In this document: one piece after another, positions 24,160 to 33,625 of the stretch
How positions within the stretch are numbered: the stretch's first letter is position 1
Layout: every line of letters starts with the position of its first letter
Assembly (NCBI GenBank): GCA_028819215.1
Contig: JAPPMG010000026.1
Coordinates: 1 to 53,355, forward strand
DNA: 53,355 nt
Direction of reading: 5' to 3'
Source: Bryobacterales bacterium
Lineage (GTDB): Bacteria; Acidobacteriota; Terriglobia; Bryobacterales; UBA6623
Notes under the pieces: model-generated
What the model was told of the DNA's origin: nothing
The model's database searches: none
Seen by the model: the letters and a program-made list of their open reading frames with translations, nothing else
Made by a program: the position numbers and the translations under genes

Positions 24160-26432
24160 CGAACACCCTCGCGGCCGACCGCGGAGTCGTCGAAGTGCCG
24201 GTGTTGGCACCGCACCTTGAGTTTCGCCTCATGGGCCAACGGGAAGTTCTCATCGTCTCCGAGGCGAGGAACGCGCTGATCCACGGGGAGATCTACGCTT
24301 CGTTGCTGCCACTCCTTGACGGGCGACGATCGCAACGAGAAATCGCTGCCGCCCTTGCAGGCGCACATTCGGAATCCGATGTCCGGTCAGCCGTCGCTGC
24401 TCTGTCGTCACGAGGGTATGTCGTGTCGGGCGAATACGCCATGGAGCATGGACGGGCTGCTTTCTGGTCGTCATTGGGCGCGTCACCCAGATGGGCAGAG
24501 GAACGGCTGCGAACAGCGAGCGTTGAGGTCGCTGCTGAGGACAGTCGCTTGGTTCGCCAGCTCGGCGCTATGGGCGTGACAGTCGTCACGGACAATCCGA
24601 CCCTCTCTATCGTTGTCTGTGACGATTATCTCGACGAACGGCTCGCTGAAGTCAATCAACTCCACATTGCCTCCGGAGTGCCGTGGACGTTGGCCGTTCC
24701 CAAGGGCATGCGTCCCTTATTGGGCCCGATCTTTCGGCCGGCAGAGCAGGGACCGTGTTGGAGCTGTCTTGCCTATAGGCTGCGCGGCCACCAAGAGGTC
24801 CATAACTTCCTGAGAAACATCGGCGGCGCCGATTCCGCGTTCGTGCCATCCGCAGGGGAACCCGGCGTCTTGGACATTATGAGCGGACTCGTCGCGGTGG
24901 AGGTCGCCAAGTGGCTCGTGCTCGGAGAAGCGGCACCGCTTCACAGCAACGCCATCTCGCTGGACCTTGCGGACCTTGAATGCGAGCACCATCCCACGCA
25001 GCGTCGCCCGCAGTGCTTCGAGTGCGGAGACGAGGCGTTGTATCGCGCCGATCGACCGCCAGTGCCGATTCGCTTGCAGCCGAGCCCCAAGACCGTTCGC
25101 AACAGTGGCGGTTTGCGCTCGCTGTCCCCGGAGCAGACGCTTTCGAAGTACCGCCACTTAGTTAGCCCAGTCAGCGGGGTGGTGACATGGCTGCGACGCA
25201 CGACGGACGAGACGGACAGCTGGCTGCATGTCCATTCGGCCGGCAGCAATTTCGCGCTCAGAAGCAAGGCTCTGAGCACCCTGAGACGCAGCCTCCGGGC
25301 GAAGAGCGCCGGCAAGGGCAGCACTTCCCAGCAGTCCAAGGCAAGCGCAATGTGCGAGGCGATCGAGCGTTACTGCTGCGCCTTCCATGGCGACGAGATC
25401 CGACGGCGCCTGAGCTACTCCGAGTTCGCAAGGTCCGGCCGCGCGGACGCGATTCACCCAAACGAAGTGCAACTCTTCAGCGACCGGCAGCTCGATCACT
25501 CCAAGGAGATCAACGCGCGGGGCCACCCGTTGAACCATGTCCCGTCGCGCCTAGACGTGAATGCTGAGATTGACTGGTCGCCCGTTTGGTCGCTCACGCA
25601 GCAGCGGCACCGGTACCTGCCGACTTCGATGCTCTACGCTGCTCCGCCGGAACTGCGCGAAGGAGCCGACCTGAAGGCGGATACGAATGGCTGTGCTGCC
25701 GGCAATACTCTCGAGGAGGCCATTCTGCAGGGCTTCTACGAGCTGGTAGAGCGAGATGCGTTTGCGATCTGGTGGTACAACCGCCTGTCCCTGCCCAAGG
25801 TAGACCTGGCGAGTTTCGACGACAGCTACCTTGCTGACGCGCCGGAATACTATGCAAGGCTCGGCCGCGAGTTGTGGGTGCTGGACGCAACCAGCGATCT
25901 GGGCGTTCCCACTTTCGTAGCGGTTTCGCGGCGCATCGACAAGGAAGAGGAGGACATCATCTACGGGGCAGGAGCGCACGCAGACCCGCGCATTGCGGCA
26001 TTGCGGGCAGTTTGCGAAATGAACCAGTTCCTAGATTGGGTCCAGTTCTCCGGGGCACCCGGCAGTGAAATCGAAGATCCGATGTCCCTAGAGTGGTGGA
26101 AGAACGCGAGGATAGAGGACAATCCGTGGCTCGTCCCCGATTGTTGCCGCGCGACCAGCGCCTCGGACTACTCTATTCCCGAGACCGCTGACCTCAGGGA
26201 AGACGTGGAGCGGTCTCAGCTGCTGGTAGAGGCCAAGGGCATGGAATTCCTGGTTCTTGACCAGACACGGCCCGATATCGGAATGCCCGTGGCCAGAGTC
26301 ATCGTGCCCGGCCTGCGGCACTTTTGGGAGCGCTTCGCGCCGGGTCGCCTCTTCGACGTGCCTGTCGAGATGGGCCTGCGCAAAGAACCCATTGCAGAGG
26401 CGGACCTCAATCCTGCGCCGGTGACCATATGA
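24156..26432 (+). CDS. Fused leader-binding/YcaO cyclodehydratase (TOMM synthetase)
   Basis: A 758-aa bifunctional azoline-forming enzyme. Residues 1-300 form an E1-like leader-recognition domain with structural-zinc cysteines C201-x2-C204 (CWSC) and C287-x2-C290 (CFEC). Residues ~340-758 are the YcaO ATPase that phosphorylates the peptide backbone amide to drive Cys cyclodehydration. Visible motifs are ASAMCEAIERYC, NGCAAGNTLEEAIL with GFYELVERDAFAIWWYN, DATSDLGVPTFVA and a late RVIVPGLRHFW. The tail ends NPAPVTI, less proline-rich than typical YcaO termini. I favour TTG 24156, which overlaps the hlyD-fragment stop and follows GGAG by 9 nt; GTG 24090 is the alternative. It sits downstream of precursor B and acts on both precursors. 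Confidence 0.92.
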   Translation: MTNTLAADRGVVEVPVLAPHLEFRLMGQREVLIVSEARNALIHGEIYASLLPLLDGRRSQREIAAALAGAHSESDVRSAVAALSSRGYVVSGEYAMEHGRAAFWSSLGASPRWAEERLRTASVEVAAEDSRLVRQLGAMGVTVVTDNPTLSIVVCDDYLDERLAEVNQLHIASGVPWTLAVPKGMRPLLGPIFRPAEQGPCWSCLAYRLRGHQEVHNFLRNIGGADSAFVPSAGEPGVLDIMSGLVAVEVAKWLVLGEAAPLHSNAISLDLADLECEHHPTQRRPQCFECGDEALYRADRPPVPIRLQPSPKTVRNSGGLRSLSPEQTLSKYRHLVSPVSGVVTWLRRTTDETDSWLHVHSAGSNFALRSKALSTLRRSLRAKSAGKGSTSQQSKASAMCEAIERYCCAFHGDEIRRRLSYSEFARSGRADAIHPNEVQLFSDRQLDHSKEINARGHPLNHVPSRLDVNAEIDWSPVWSLTQQRHRYLPTSMLYAAPPELREGADLKADTNGCAAGNTLEEAILQGFYELVERDAFAIWWYNRLSLPKVDLASFDDSYLADAPEYYARLGRELWVLDATSDLGVPTFVAVSRRIDKEEEDIIYGAGAHADPRIAALRAVCEMNQFLDWVQFSGAPGSEIEDPMSLEWWKNARIEDNPWLVPDCCRATSASDYSIPETADLREDVERSQLLVEAKGMEFLVLDQTRPDIGMPVARVIVPGLRHFWERFAPGRLFDVPVEMGLRKEPIAEADLNPAPVTI

Positions 26433-26475
26433 GCGGTTTCTGGCGGCGTTGCGATCGTACCCGACCCAAGTGAGA

Positions 26476-27624
26476 ATGCCTATCGAAGATCGGTGGATGG
26501 ACACCGAAGAGCGCTTGTTCAGCGAGGCCTCCTCATTGGGCGATTTGCTGGAACAGCTACGGAGTCGCATATCCCACGCCCTCGTCGGAGGAGCGAGTTG
26601 GGAAGCCCTGTTGAAGTGCGCCAGCGACTTGCCGTCCACATTGGCAGCTTTTCCCTTCGGGTTCGAAGTGCCGCTACACGAACAGCGGCCGCACGCAGAT
26701 TTTGGCGTCTCCGTGGTCTCGGGCAGTCAATCGGCGAGACACTTCCAGAATCTGGGAAACGGCAATGATACCGACCCAGTCTTGGCTGGACTTGCCCGGC
26801 TGGTGAGAGAGAAAGGCCGCGAGGACTCGCTCCTGCACCGCATCACGGGGAGAAAGATGTTGCTGGAATACGACATCGACCCGAGCGGAGACGGCCTGCA
26901 TCCCGCCCCAGGTGCCTTCCTCTATCCGACCGAGAAACCGCTCTATGGCCGCGACGCCAGTCGGCGCCTTGAGGACCTCGGCGTCGTGCTCGACGGAGTC
27001 GCCGCAACTGGCTGGGACTGGGACGCCCGCGAGAGACGCCAGGTCGAGCGCCTGTACCTAGCCCTCCAGCCGGAAGCACGCATCCTGTCTCTGGGGGCCT
27101 TTCCATGCCGTACGAGAGGGATTCGCCTGGCCGTTACGGGGTTCCAGACCTCTGGTGAGGTCATGACGTTCCTCGAGCGCGCAGGATGGCCATGGCCGCC
27201 CACTTCTGTGGAAGCCACCCTCGCGCACCTGGAAGCCCGCGACGGCTTCGGCACTATCGCGGTCCACCTTGACGTTCGATCGGGTGGCCTCGGCCCCAAG
27301 CTGGGGCTGGGCTTGTACGCTCGGGACATGTCCTGGCTGCAGGGAGGGCGGTACTGGTTGGACACCCCGAGCAATTGGACTGCCTTCATCGAGAGCATGC
27401 GCGAGGGCCGGCTAGCCGTTCCCGACAAGCTCGCGGCCTTGGAGAACTGGTCGTCCGGGGCCGAACTGCTGTTTGGAAGGTCGGGCCGGTTCGTGCTAGT
27501 GCGGGGCGTTCACCACGTCAAGCTCGTCGCGACGGAAGATCGCGTCGACCAAGTCAAGGCCTATGTGTTTCTGCTGATGTGCTCGCCAGAGCAAGCCGGG
27601 CCGACATCCGCCGAGCTCCTCTGA
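26476..27624 (+). CDS. Unrecognised 382-aa RiPP-cluster protein
   Basis: I cannot assign a catalytic family. Visible blocks are ITGRKMLLEYDID, PAPGAFLYPTEKPLYG, GFGTIAVHLDVRSGGLGPKLGLGLYARD and a C-terminal RGVHHVKLVATEDRVDQVKAY. From memory, the last two resemble conserved hypothetical proteins in cyanobacterial NHLP/Nif11 peptide loci (PKIGLE and RGLHHIKLV-type blocks); this was not checked. There is no signal peptide, membrane helix or nucleotide-binding loop. The start is ATG 26476; TTG 26449 is an alternative. A 14-codon ORF (26429-26473) overlaps the ycaO stop as ATGA and ends just before ATG 26476, possibly coupling translation. Its place between ycaO and the AlkB fusion suggests a maturation or scaffold role. 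Confidence 0.65.
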   Translation: MPIEDRWMDTEERLFSEASSLGDLLEQLRSRISHALVGGASWEALLKCASDLPSTLAAFPFGFEVPLHEQRPHADFGVSVVSGSQSARHFQNLGNGNDTDPVLAGLARLVREKGREDSLLHRITGRKMLLEYDIDPSGDGLHPAPGAFLYPTEKPLYGRDASRRLEDLGVVLDGVAATGWDWDARERRQVERLYLALQPEARILSLGAFPCRTRGIRLAVTGFQTSGEVMTFLERAGWPWPPTSVEATLAHLEARDGFGTIAVHLDVRSGGLGPKLGLGLYARDMSWLQGGRYWLDTPSNWTAFIESMREGRLAVPDKLAALENWSSGAELLFGRSGRFVLVRGVHHVKLVATEDRVDQVKAYVFLLMCSPEQAGPTSAELL

Positions 27625-27955
27625 TTGGTTTCACAACAATGCACACTCGCTGGGGGTCGTTGGCTGAGACCCAGATCATCGTCCCGTGTCAAACACCATG
27701 CGCCGTCGAGACCGCACGGCCGCAGAAGCGCCTAGACGTATAGAATGATGGTCCGAGGCGTTGCATACGGCACAACAGCGCCGACGAGACGTCAAGATCT
27801 CTCGAGCGTCGCTGTTGGGCATTTCCGAGACAGAGTGCTGGGCGTGTGGGCCCTGGAACAGCGTGGCTTTCGACGAGCGGTCCTCGAGGCGCGGACTGGC
27901 TGACGAAGGGGCCATTCCCTATGGGTGCGGACGATGAAGCTTACGGGAGGCAGCG
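27625..27955. other. Gap inside the right RiPP operon
   Basis: 331 bp without a gene. A TATAGAAT sequence at 27739-27746 could be a -10 element, but no good -35 is present. GGGAGG at 27945-27950 is the ribosome site of the next gene. The gap is large enough that the AlkB fusion could have its own promoter. Confidence 0.4.
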
Positions 27956-30373
27956 ATGACTGAGGTTTCGGCGGCCCATAGCAGCGCCAGCGCCAAGACC
28001 CTAGGAAGCGTTGAGCCGTCAATCCGCCATGCGCTTCCGTACTTCACGCCTGTCCTAGTTCTCTTGCTCGTCGCAAACGCAGCGATTCGAGGCTCTTGGT
28101 GGATGGCGACTCCGCTGGTCTTCTTTATGCTCGCGGAACTACTGGACAAGCTGTTCGGCACAGAAGAGCGGAACATGGATCCGACCAAGAGGTTCGAGAA
28201 AAAGTTGCTCTGGTACCAAGTGGCGATGTGGACATGCGTGGCGATGTGGCCGCCAACGCTCGTCTTCGCGCTTTGGCAGATCCTCGTAGTCGGTCACCTC
28301 GCGATCTGGGAGGTGCTCGTGATGGCGGTCGTGCTCGGCAATGTGGCCACGATCATCCTCGTTGTGGGCCACGAAGTCGTCCACGAGCGCACTGTTTGGC
28401 AACGCCGCGTGGGCGAGTTCATACTGGGCTCGATCGGCTGCGCGCAGTACGCATCGGAGCATGTCTATGTGCATCACGCGCTAGTTGCCACCCCCCACGA
28501 CCCGATGTCGGCCCGCAAGGGGCAGGGATTCTGGCAGTATCTCCCCTGGGCGGTCGCAGGCAGCATCCTTGCGTCCTGGCGTACTGTGCGCGACCGGCTA
28601 GCACTCCGTCGCCGATCCATGTGGCACTACACGAATCCGTTCTGGCGCTATGCGCTGTTCAACGGAGGATGGTTTGCTCTGGCGTGCTGGATGGGGGGTG
28701 CGCTGGGGAGCTTGGTCTTCTTGATCCAGTGCACATTCGCAGTGTTCCTGCTTCGCCTCGGCGACTATGTCGAACACTACGGATTGACGCGCATGTACCT
28801 GCCGAGCGGTCGGTTCGAGCGGTTTCGCCCCTGGCACTCCTGGAACGCCGTGTCGAAGTTCTCCAATTGGCTCTACTACAACACGCAGCGCCACTCCGAC
28901 CACCATGGCAAGCCCACGCGCTTCTACCCCCTATTGCAGAACCAGGGAGAGGATCTCGCACCGCGCATGCCCGGAGGCTATGCCAAGGTCTTCAATCTGG
29001 CGCTGTCGTCCAAGCGGTGGTTCGAGACCATGGACCCGCTCGTCGAGGAGTGGCGCGCGCACTTCTATCCGAAGGTACGAGACTGGAGCGTTTACGATAG
29101 CGCCGCCTTCGCCGCGCGCCCGGATGCCTTCAATGCGATCGCCGAGATTCATTCCTCGGCGCCGCGACTTGCCAATTGGATCGACAGATTCCCGGAGTTG
29201 CTCGACTGCCTTCGACTCAAGGAGTTTACAGATCTCGAACTTCCAAGTGGTATTGAAACGGATCCGGAATTCGACCGGATCGCCCGCAGTGGCTTGGCAC
29301 GCCTCTACTGGACCCACGAATTTGGCGTATCGGAGATGATCGAGCGCATCGCTGACATCCCCGTCGAGGGCGTCCGGGAGGCAGTGGAGGTGATACGGAA
29401 CTGGTCGAACGAGAAGGCATTCCAGATTGGCATGCATACGATACGCGGCAGCCTTTCTCCTCTGGAGGCGGGCAAGGCGCTTTCCAACGCCGCCGAAGCG
29501 TCGGTTGTCGGAGCCCTCGCCGCTGTCGAGAAGAACTTCGCCGGTCGACCTACCGAAGGTGGTGTTGCGGCGGTGCTCGGCGGGGACCTGGCCGCCGGGG
29601 ACGCCACTCCGAATGCGGAACTGCGTATCGAGTTCGTCTGCGATGGCAGGTCCCTCGAACGCCACCAATCGCTCTGCCGCAAGTTCCGCGATGCGCTCGA
29701 CACGCTTTCGCGCGACAACATGCTGTTCGCTCCAGCTTCACTGAGCGGGGACCGGACCGCCGTGCACTCGCTTGCCGACTTCACTGAGCTCTTCAGCAAC
29801 AGCGGCACTTCAGAGCGGCTTGACCTAACCCGCTCCCGCTGCGTCTTCACGGCGGGAGATCCTGCGGTCGCGGCGAGACTTAGGCGCGCCAAGAGCGAAA
29901 TCCTCGCTGATCGTGCCCTCAGGGACGGCTTGGCGGAGATGTTGAGCGAACGGCCTGCTGGCAGAGCCCGCCCCGGGTCGCTCTCATTCGACGAGACTCC
30001 GGGCGGTCTCAGGGACGTCGAGCACGCCGCCCGAGTGCTGCAGGTCGCCCACCCAATCCTTGCAAAGGAGGAGGCGCCGACCGCGGCATCTGTCTTTCTG
30101 ACCGCCTGCGAGCAACGCTTGATCGCCGAGGACACGGGCCGGCACCTTGCCGCGGCAGCCGAGACCTGGCGGAGCGTCCACGGAACTCTGGGACTGCTCC
30201 TAGAGCCAGGCGTCGCCGCGGAATCGGCCCCGGATTCGGTCAAGGATGTCATCGCGCGGTCTTGTGGCGCAGACGACTTTGATTCTCTGAGCACCCGTTG
30301 CGAAGAGACAGCGATCCGCGCGGCTGCCGAGATCGGCTCCCTGGACGTTTTCGTGCGTCCAGCCCCACAATAG
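27956..30373 (+). CDS. AlkB-type di-iron membrane oxygenase fused to a degenerate GlnE-like domain
   Basis: An 805-aa protein. Residues 1-400 match alkane 1-monooxygenase: several membrane helices and histidine boxes HEVVH (139-143), HVYVHH (169-174), EHYGL (273-277) and QRHSDHH (311-317), predicting a non-haem di-iron hydroxylase or desaturase. Residues ~410-800 resemble a glutamine-synthetase adenylyltransferase (GlnE) half: KAFQIGMHTIRGSLS, LSNAAEASVVGAL, an LGG at 541-543, GDPAVAARLRRAKSEIL and PGGLRDVEHAARVLQ. The nucleotidyltransferase DxD aligns with E555-L-R557, so the domain is probably inactive. AlkB proteins are normally ~400 aa, so this is a fusion. GGGAGG is 5 nt upstream of the ATG. 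As the last gene of the right RiPP operon it may oxidise the peptide or a lipid partner, with the GlnE-like part as a binding module. Confidence 0.82.
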   Translation: MTEVSAAHSSASAKTLGSVEPSIRHALPYFTPVLVLLLVANAAIRGSWWMATPLVFFMLAELLDKLFGTEERNMDPTKRFEKKLLWYQVAMWTCVAMWPPTLVFALWQILVVGHLAIWEVLVMAVVLGNVATIILVVGHEVVHERTVWQRRVGEFILGSIGCAQYASEHVYVHHALVATPHDPMSARKGQGFWQYLPWAVAGSILASWRTVRDRLALRRRSMWHYTNPFWRYALFNGGWFALACWMGGALGSLVFLIQCTFAVFLLRLGDYVEHYGLTRMYLPSGRFERFRPWHSWNAVSKFSNWLYYNTQRHSDHHGKPTRFYPLLQNQGEDLAPRMPGGYAKVFNLALSSKRWFETMDPLVEEWRAHFYPKVRDWSVYDSAAFAARPDAFNAIAEIHSSAPRLANWIDRFPELLDCLRLKEFTDLELPSGIETDPEFDRIARSGLARLYWTHEFGVSEMIERIADIPVEGVREAVEVIRNWSNEKAFQIGMHTIRGSLSPLEAGKALSNAAEASVVGALAAVEKNFAGRPTEGGVAAVLGGDLAAGDATPNAELRIEFVCDGRSLERHQSLCRKFRDALDTLSRDNMLFAPASLSGDRTAVHSLADFTELFSNSGTSERLDLTRSRCVFTAGDPAVAARLRRAKSEILADRALRDGLAEMLSERPAGRARPGSLSFDETPGGLRDVEHAARVLQVAHPILAKEEAPTAASVFLTACEQRLIAEDTGRHLAAAAETWRSVHGTLGLLLEPGVAAESAPDSVKDVIARSCGADDFDSLSTRCEETAIRAAAEIGSLDVFVRPAPQ

Positions 30374-30390
30374 CCAAGAGCTCGGCGGTG

Positions 30391-30414
30391 CCGGCTTGCG
30401 AACGCGCAAGTCGG
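30391..30414 (+). terminator. Hairpin at the end of the RiPP cluster
   Basis: CCGGCTTGCG-AACG-CGCAAGTCGG makes a 10-bp stem with one wobble and a 4-nt loop, 18 nt after the AlkB-fusion stop codon. There is no U-tract, so its termination strength is uncertain. Confidence 0.45.
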
Positions 30415-30657
30415 AGCACGGCGGCAGGGCGAACATTGGGCACTATCCCTACGAGCCCTACGTGGGCAATCACCCCTGGGAGCGGCACTCACCTCCATCG
30501 CGTCTATGAGAACCGACAGATGGGCTGGGACGACGGCATGCGCCGGGCGAGCATCGAGGAGGTCGTTGCCAACGACCGGTTTGGAACGTTGACCGCTAGG
30601 TTGAGTACACTCACGATGCGGCCGCGGCTAGCGCGGCTCGATCAGAGACTGCGGATC

Positions 30658-32097
30658 ATGCTGAGATTTCAGATCACCACTCTTGGACTTGTCTTGGCCC
30701 TGACAGCATGCTCGGAGCCGTCCCCGGCACCACCCAACGTGCTCTTCTTGAGTGTCGACGACATGAACGACTGGGTCGGCGCTCTCGGGTACGAGGCCGC
30801 GAAGACACCCCACATCGACCGGCTCAGCGAGCGGGGGACGCTATTCACGAACGCCCACGCCCCGGCACCGAAATGCAACCCGTCCCGCACCGCGATCCTG
30901 TCGGGCTTGCGGCCGTCGACGACGGGCGTCTACGTCAACAGCGAGTGGTGGAAGCCAAACCTGCCCGACGTCGCCATGCTGCCGCGCTACTTCAAGGACA
31001 ACGGCTACTACGCAGCCGGCGGCGGAAAGATCTTCCACCACACGCCCGGCTTCAACCCTCCCGACTCCTGGGACGAGTACTTCGACCTTGTCACCGACCT
31101 GAAGACCGATGGCTTCCTAGTCCCCTATCGCCTCCCCCGCCACATCAGCAGCTTCGATTGGGGCCCGTTGGACAAGACTGACATGGAGATGGGAGACGGC
31201 GCCACGGTGCGCTGGGCCGAGGAGTTCCTATCTCGGGATCACGACCGTCCGTTCTTCATGGCGGTCGGACTGTTTCAGCCACACCTGCCGTTCTACGCCC
31301 CGCAAGCTTGGTACGAGTCGGTGGGCCCGGACGAAGCGCCCGTCCCGCTAGACAAGCCGGGGGATCTGGATGACGTGCCCGAAGCCGGTCGCGAGTTGGC
31401 CGCATCCCGCGTAGCCGATCTGGAGCTAATCGTGGAGCACGGTGACATGGATGAAGTCGTGCGCAGCTACACAGCTGGCATCCGACACGCCGACGCGCTG
31501 GTCGGCCGCGTGCTCGACGCGCTCGACGCAAGTGCTTACGCACGGAACACGATTGTCATGTTCTGGTCCGACCACGGCTATCACTTCGGCGAAAAGCACC
31601 ACTTTGCGAAGGACACGCTCTGGGAGCGATCGTCGCGCGTGCCGCTGGCAATCATTGCCCCGGGCGTCAGCACGCCGGGCGGGCGGTGCAGCCGGCCCGT
31701 GAGCCTGATCAACTTGTATCCGACCCTAGTAGATCTCTGTGGCCTGCCGGCACGGGACGATCTTGAAGGAGTGAGCCTGCGACCGCTGCTCGAGGACCCG
31801 GGGTCGGAATGGGAGCGCCCGGCGGTAATGACCTTCCGCCGCAACAATCACGCCGTCCGCTCGGAGCGCTACCGCTATGTTCGCTACGCTTCCGGAGCAG
31901 AGGAGCTTTATGACCACAGCACGGATCCCGAGGAGTGGACGAATCTGGCGGGAGACCCAGCCAGCGCGGACGTGATGGCGCAGCATGCGCAGTGGCTGCC
32001 CAAGGTAAACGTTCCGCAGGCTGCCACCAAGGGGGCCTTCATCTTCGACCCCGAGGCATACACGTGGCAGCGCCGCGCAGCGGAGACATCCCAGTGA
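30658..32097 (+). CDS. Sulfatase lipoprotein (iduronate-2-sulfatase-like)
   Basis: A 479-aa formylglycine sulfatase. ATG 30658 gives a clean lipoprotein signal (MLRFQITTLGLVLALTAC, lipobox LTAC); the frame is open further upstream but without signal or domain. The metal site begins VLFLSVDDMNDW, and the active-site motif is C73-N-P-S-R77, the canonical maturation sequence. Other conserved segments are GLFQPHLPFYAP, FWSDHGYHFGEKHHFAKDTLWERS and the C-terminal DHSTDPEEWTNLA. The family cleaves sulfate esters of glycans in the periplasm or at the surface. The next sulfatase overlaps its stop codon by 4 nt, so the two probably act on the same polymer. The 30374-30657 leader region holds no gene. 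Confidence 0.93.
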   Translation: MLRFQITTLGLVLALTACSEPSPAPPNVLFLSVDDMNDWVGALGYEAAKTPHIDRLSERGTLFTNAHAPAPKCNPSRTAILSGLRPSTTGVYVNSEWWKPNLPDVAMLPRYFKDNGYYAAGGGKIFHHTPGFNPPDSWDEYFDLVTDLKTDGFLVPYRLPRHISSFDWGPLDKTDMEMGDGATVRWAEEFLSRDHDRPFFMAVGLFQPHLPFYAPQAWYESVGPDEAPVPLDKPGDLDDVPEAGRELAASRVADLELIVEHGDMDEVVRSYTAGIRHADALVGRVLDALDASAYARNTIVMFWSDHGYHFGEKHHFAKDTLWERSSRVPLAIIAPGVSTPGGRCSRPVSLINLYPTLVDLCGLPARDDLEGVSLRPLLEDPGSEWERPAVMTFRRNNHAVRSERYRYVRYASGAEELYDHSTDPEEWTNLAGDPASADVMAQHAQWLPKVNVPQAATKGAFIFDPEAYTWQRRAAETSQ

Positions 32098-33578
32098 TCG
32101 ATCGTCGCGACTTCCTTACGGCCGCCATCGCATCAGGCCTGAGCGGACAATCCGCAAAGGCCGCCGGCAACGGACTCAACGTGCTGTTCCTGGCGGTGGA
32201 CGACCTGCGGCCCGAGTTGGGCTGCTACGGCAACGACCTCGTCCAAGCGCCGAACCTGGATAGGCTGGCCTCCAGCAGCCTAGTGTTCCAGCGCGCCTAC
32301 TGCCAGTCGGCAGTTTGCGGTCCGTCGAGGGCGTCCCTGCTCACGGGACTCAGGCCCGACACTACCAGGGTCTGGGGCAACCGCATGCACTTCCGCGAGA
32401 CGATGCCCGATCTGGTCACGCTGCCGCAGCGCTTCAAGCAGTCCGGATATTACACCCAAGCAATCGGCAAGGTGCTGCACGGCAACAAAGCCGACCGGCC
32501 GTCATGGAGCGTGCCGGCGTGGCCGGCAGGCGGACGGCAGGCGGGCATGCAGTACGTCGACGAGGAACGCTTCGCAGCGATGCGCAGGGAGAGCCCCGAC
32601 CATACGTGGTCAGGCACCGAGATCCCGACCTTGGAGTGGAAGAAGCAAGCCTCTTGGCAGTCGCCCGAGGTGCCCGACAATGCCCTGCAAGACGGCCAAG
32701 TGGCAGATCGAGCGGTAAGCGCGCTGCGCCGCTTGCGCGATGACCGGTTCTTCCTGTCTGTCGGGTTTCAGAAGCCACACCTGCCCTTCACGGCGCCAAG
32801 GAAATACTTCGACCTGTATGATCCGGCCCAGCTGCCGCTGCCTGAAGATGCCCAGCGCCCGGCCGGCACACCGGCAGTGGCCTTCACCCGTTCGCAAGAG
32901 TTGCGCGGCTACACGGACATCCCTGACGAGGGTCCGGTACCGCCGGCCAAAGTCCGAGAACTGATCCACGGGTACTTCGCCGCCACCAGCTACATGGACG
33001 CGCAGGTTGGCCGAGTGTTGGGGGAGCTCGACAGCCTCGGCCTAGCCGACACGACCGTAGTGATCTTGTTCGGCGACCACGGCTGGCACCTGGGCGAGCA
33101 GAGGACGTGGGCCAAGACCACGAACTTCGAACTCGCCGCCCGTGCTCCGATGATGCTGCGGGTCCCGGGAATGGCCACGGGCGGGAGGAATTGTGACGGG
33201 CTGGTAGAGTTCGTCGACATGTACCCGACGCTGTGCGCAGCGTGCGGCATTGATGCGCCCGAAGAATTGGAGGGGATCTCGATGCTGCCGCTGCTGGAAG
33301 ACCCTGACCGTCCGTGGAAGAAGGCAGCCTTCAGTCAAATCCCGCGCCCCTATCTGGCGGACCAGGACTGGGTTCACATGGGCTACAGCATGCGCACGCA
33401 GCGATTTCGCTTCACCGAGTGGGTAGACCGTGATCGGAGAGTGGTGGCGCGTGAGCTCTACGATCTCGAGAAGTCCGCATCCGAAACGGTCAATATCGCC
33501 GACCAGCCCGAGAATGCAGCAGTGGTAGGCGCGCTCTCAGCTCAGCTTCGGGACGGATGGCGCGGGGCCCTTCCGTAG
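32094..33578 (+). CDS. Second iduronate-2-sulfatase-like enzyme with Tat-type signal
   Basis: A 494-aa sulfatase starting at GTG 32094, which overlaps the upstream TGA (GTGA). The start peptide MIDRRDFLTAAIASGLSG carries a twin-arginine motif, unlike the lipobox of its partner. Catalytic and metal motifs are NVLFLAVDDLRPELGCYGN, C75-G-P-S-R79 followed by ASLLTGLRPDTTRVW, QKPHLPFTAP and LFGDHGWHLGEQRTWAKTTNFE. The close relation to the preceding enzyme suggests an old tandem duplication with diverged export. It probably desulfates a related position on the same sulfated glycan. It converges on the carboxylase gene with a 47-bp gap. Confidence 0.93.
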   Translation: MIDRRDFLTAAIASGLSGQSAKAAGNGLNVLFLAVDDLRPELGCYGNDLVQAPNLDRLASSSLVFQRAYCQSAVCGPSRASLLTGLRPDTTRVWGNRMHFRETMPDLVTLPQRFKQSGYYTQAIGKVLHGNKADRPSWSVPAWPAGGRQAGMQYVDEERFAAMRRESPDHTWSGTEIPTLEWKKQASWQSPEVPDNALQDGQVADRAVSALRRLRDDRFFLSVGFQKPHLPFTAPRKYFDLYDPAQLPLPEDAQRPAGTPAVAFTRSQELRGYTDIPDEGPVPPAKVRELIHGYFAATSYMDAQVGRVLGELDSLGLADTTVVILFGDHGWHLGEQRTWAKTTNFELAARAPMMLRVPGMATGGRNCDGLVEFVDMYPTLCAACGIDAPEELEGISMLPLLEDPDRPWKKAAFSQIPRPYLADQDWVHMGYSMRTQRFRFTEWVDRDRRVVARELYDLEKSASETVNIADQPENAAVVGALSAQLRDGWRGALP

Positions 33579-33625
33579 GAGCCGCAGGGGCTGGACCGGC
33601 CGCGCGACGCATCGTCAGGCGCTTC

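Noticed and set aside
29305..30498. 397-codon minus-strand frame
   Set aside because: It is antisense to the GlnE-like half of the AlkB fusion and very rich in Ser/Arg/Ala; no domain.
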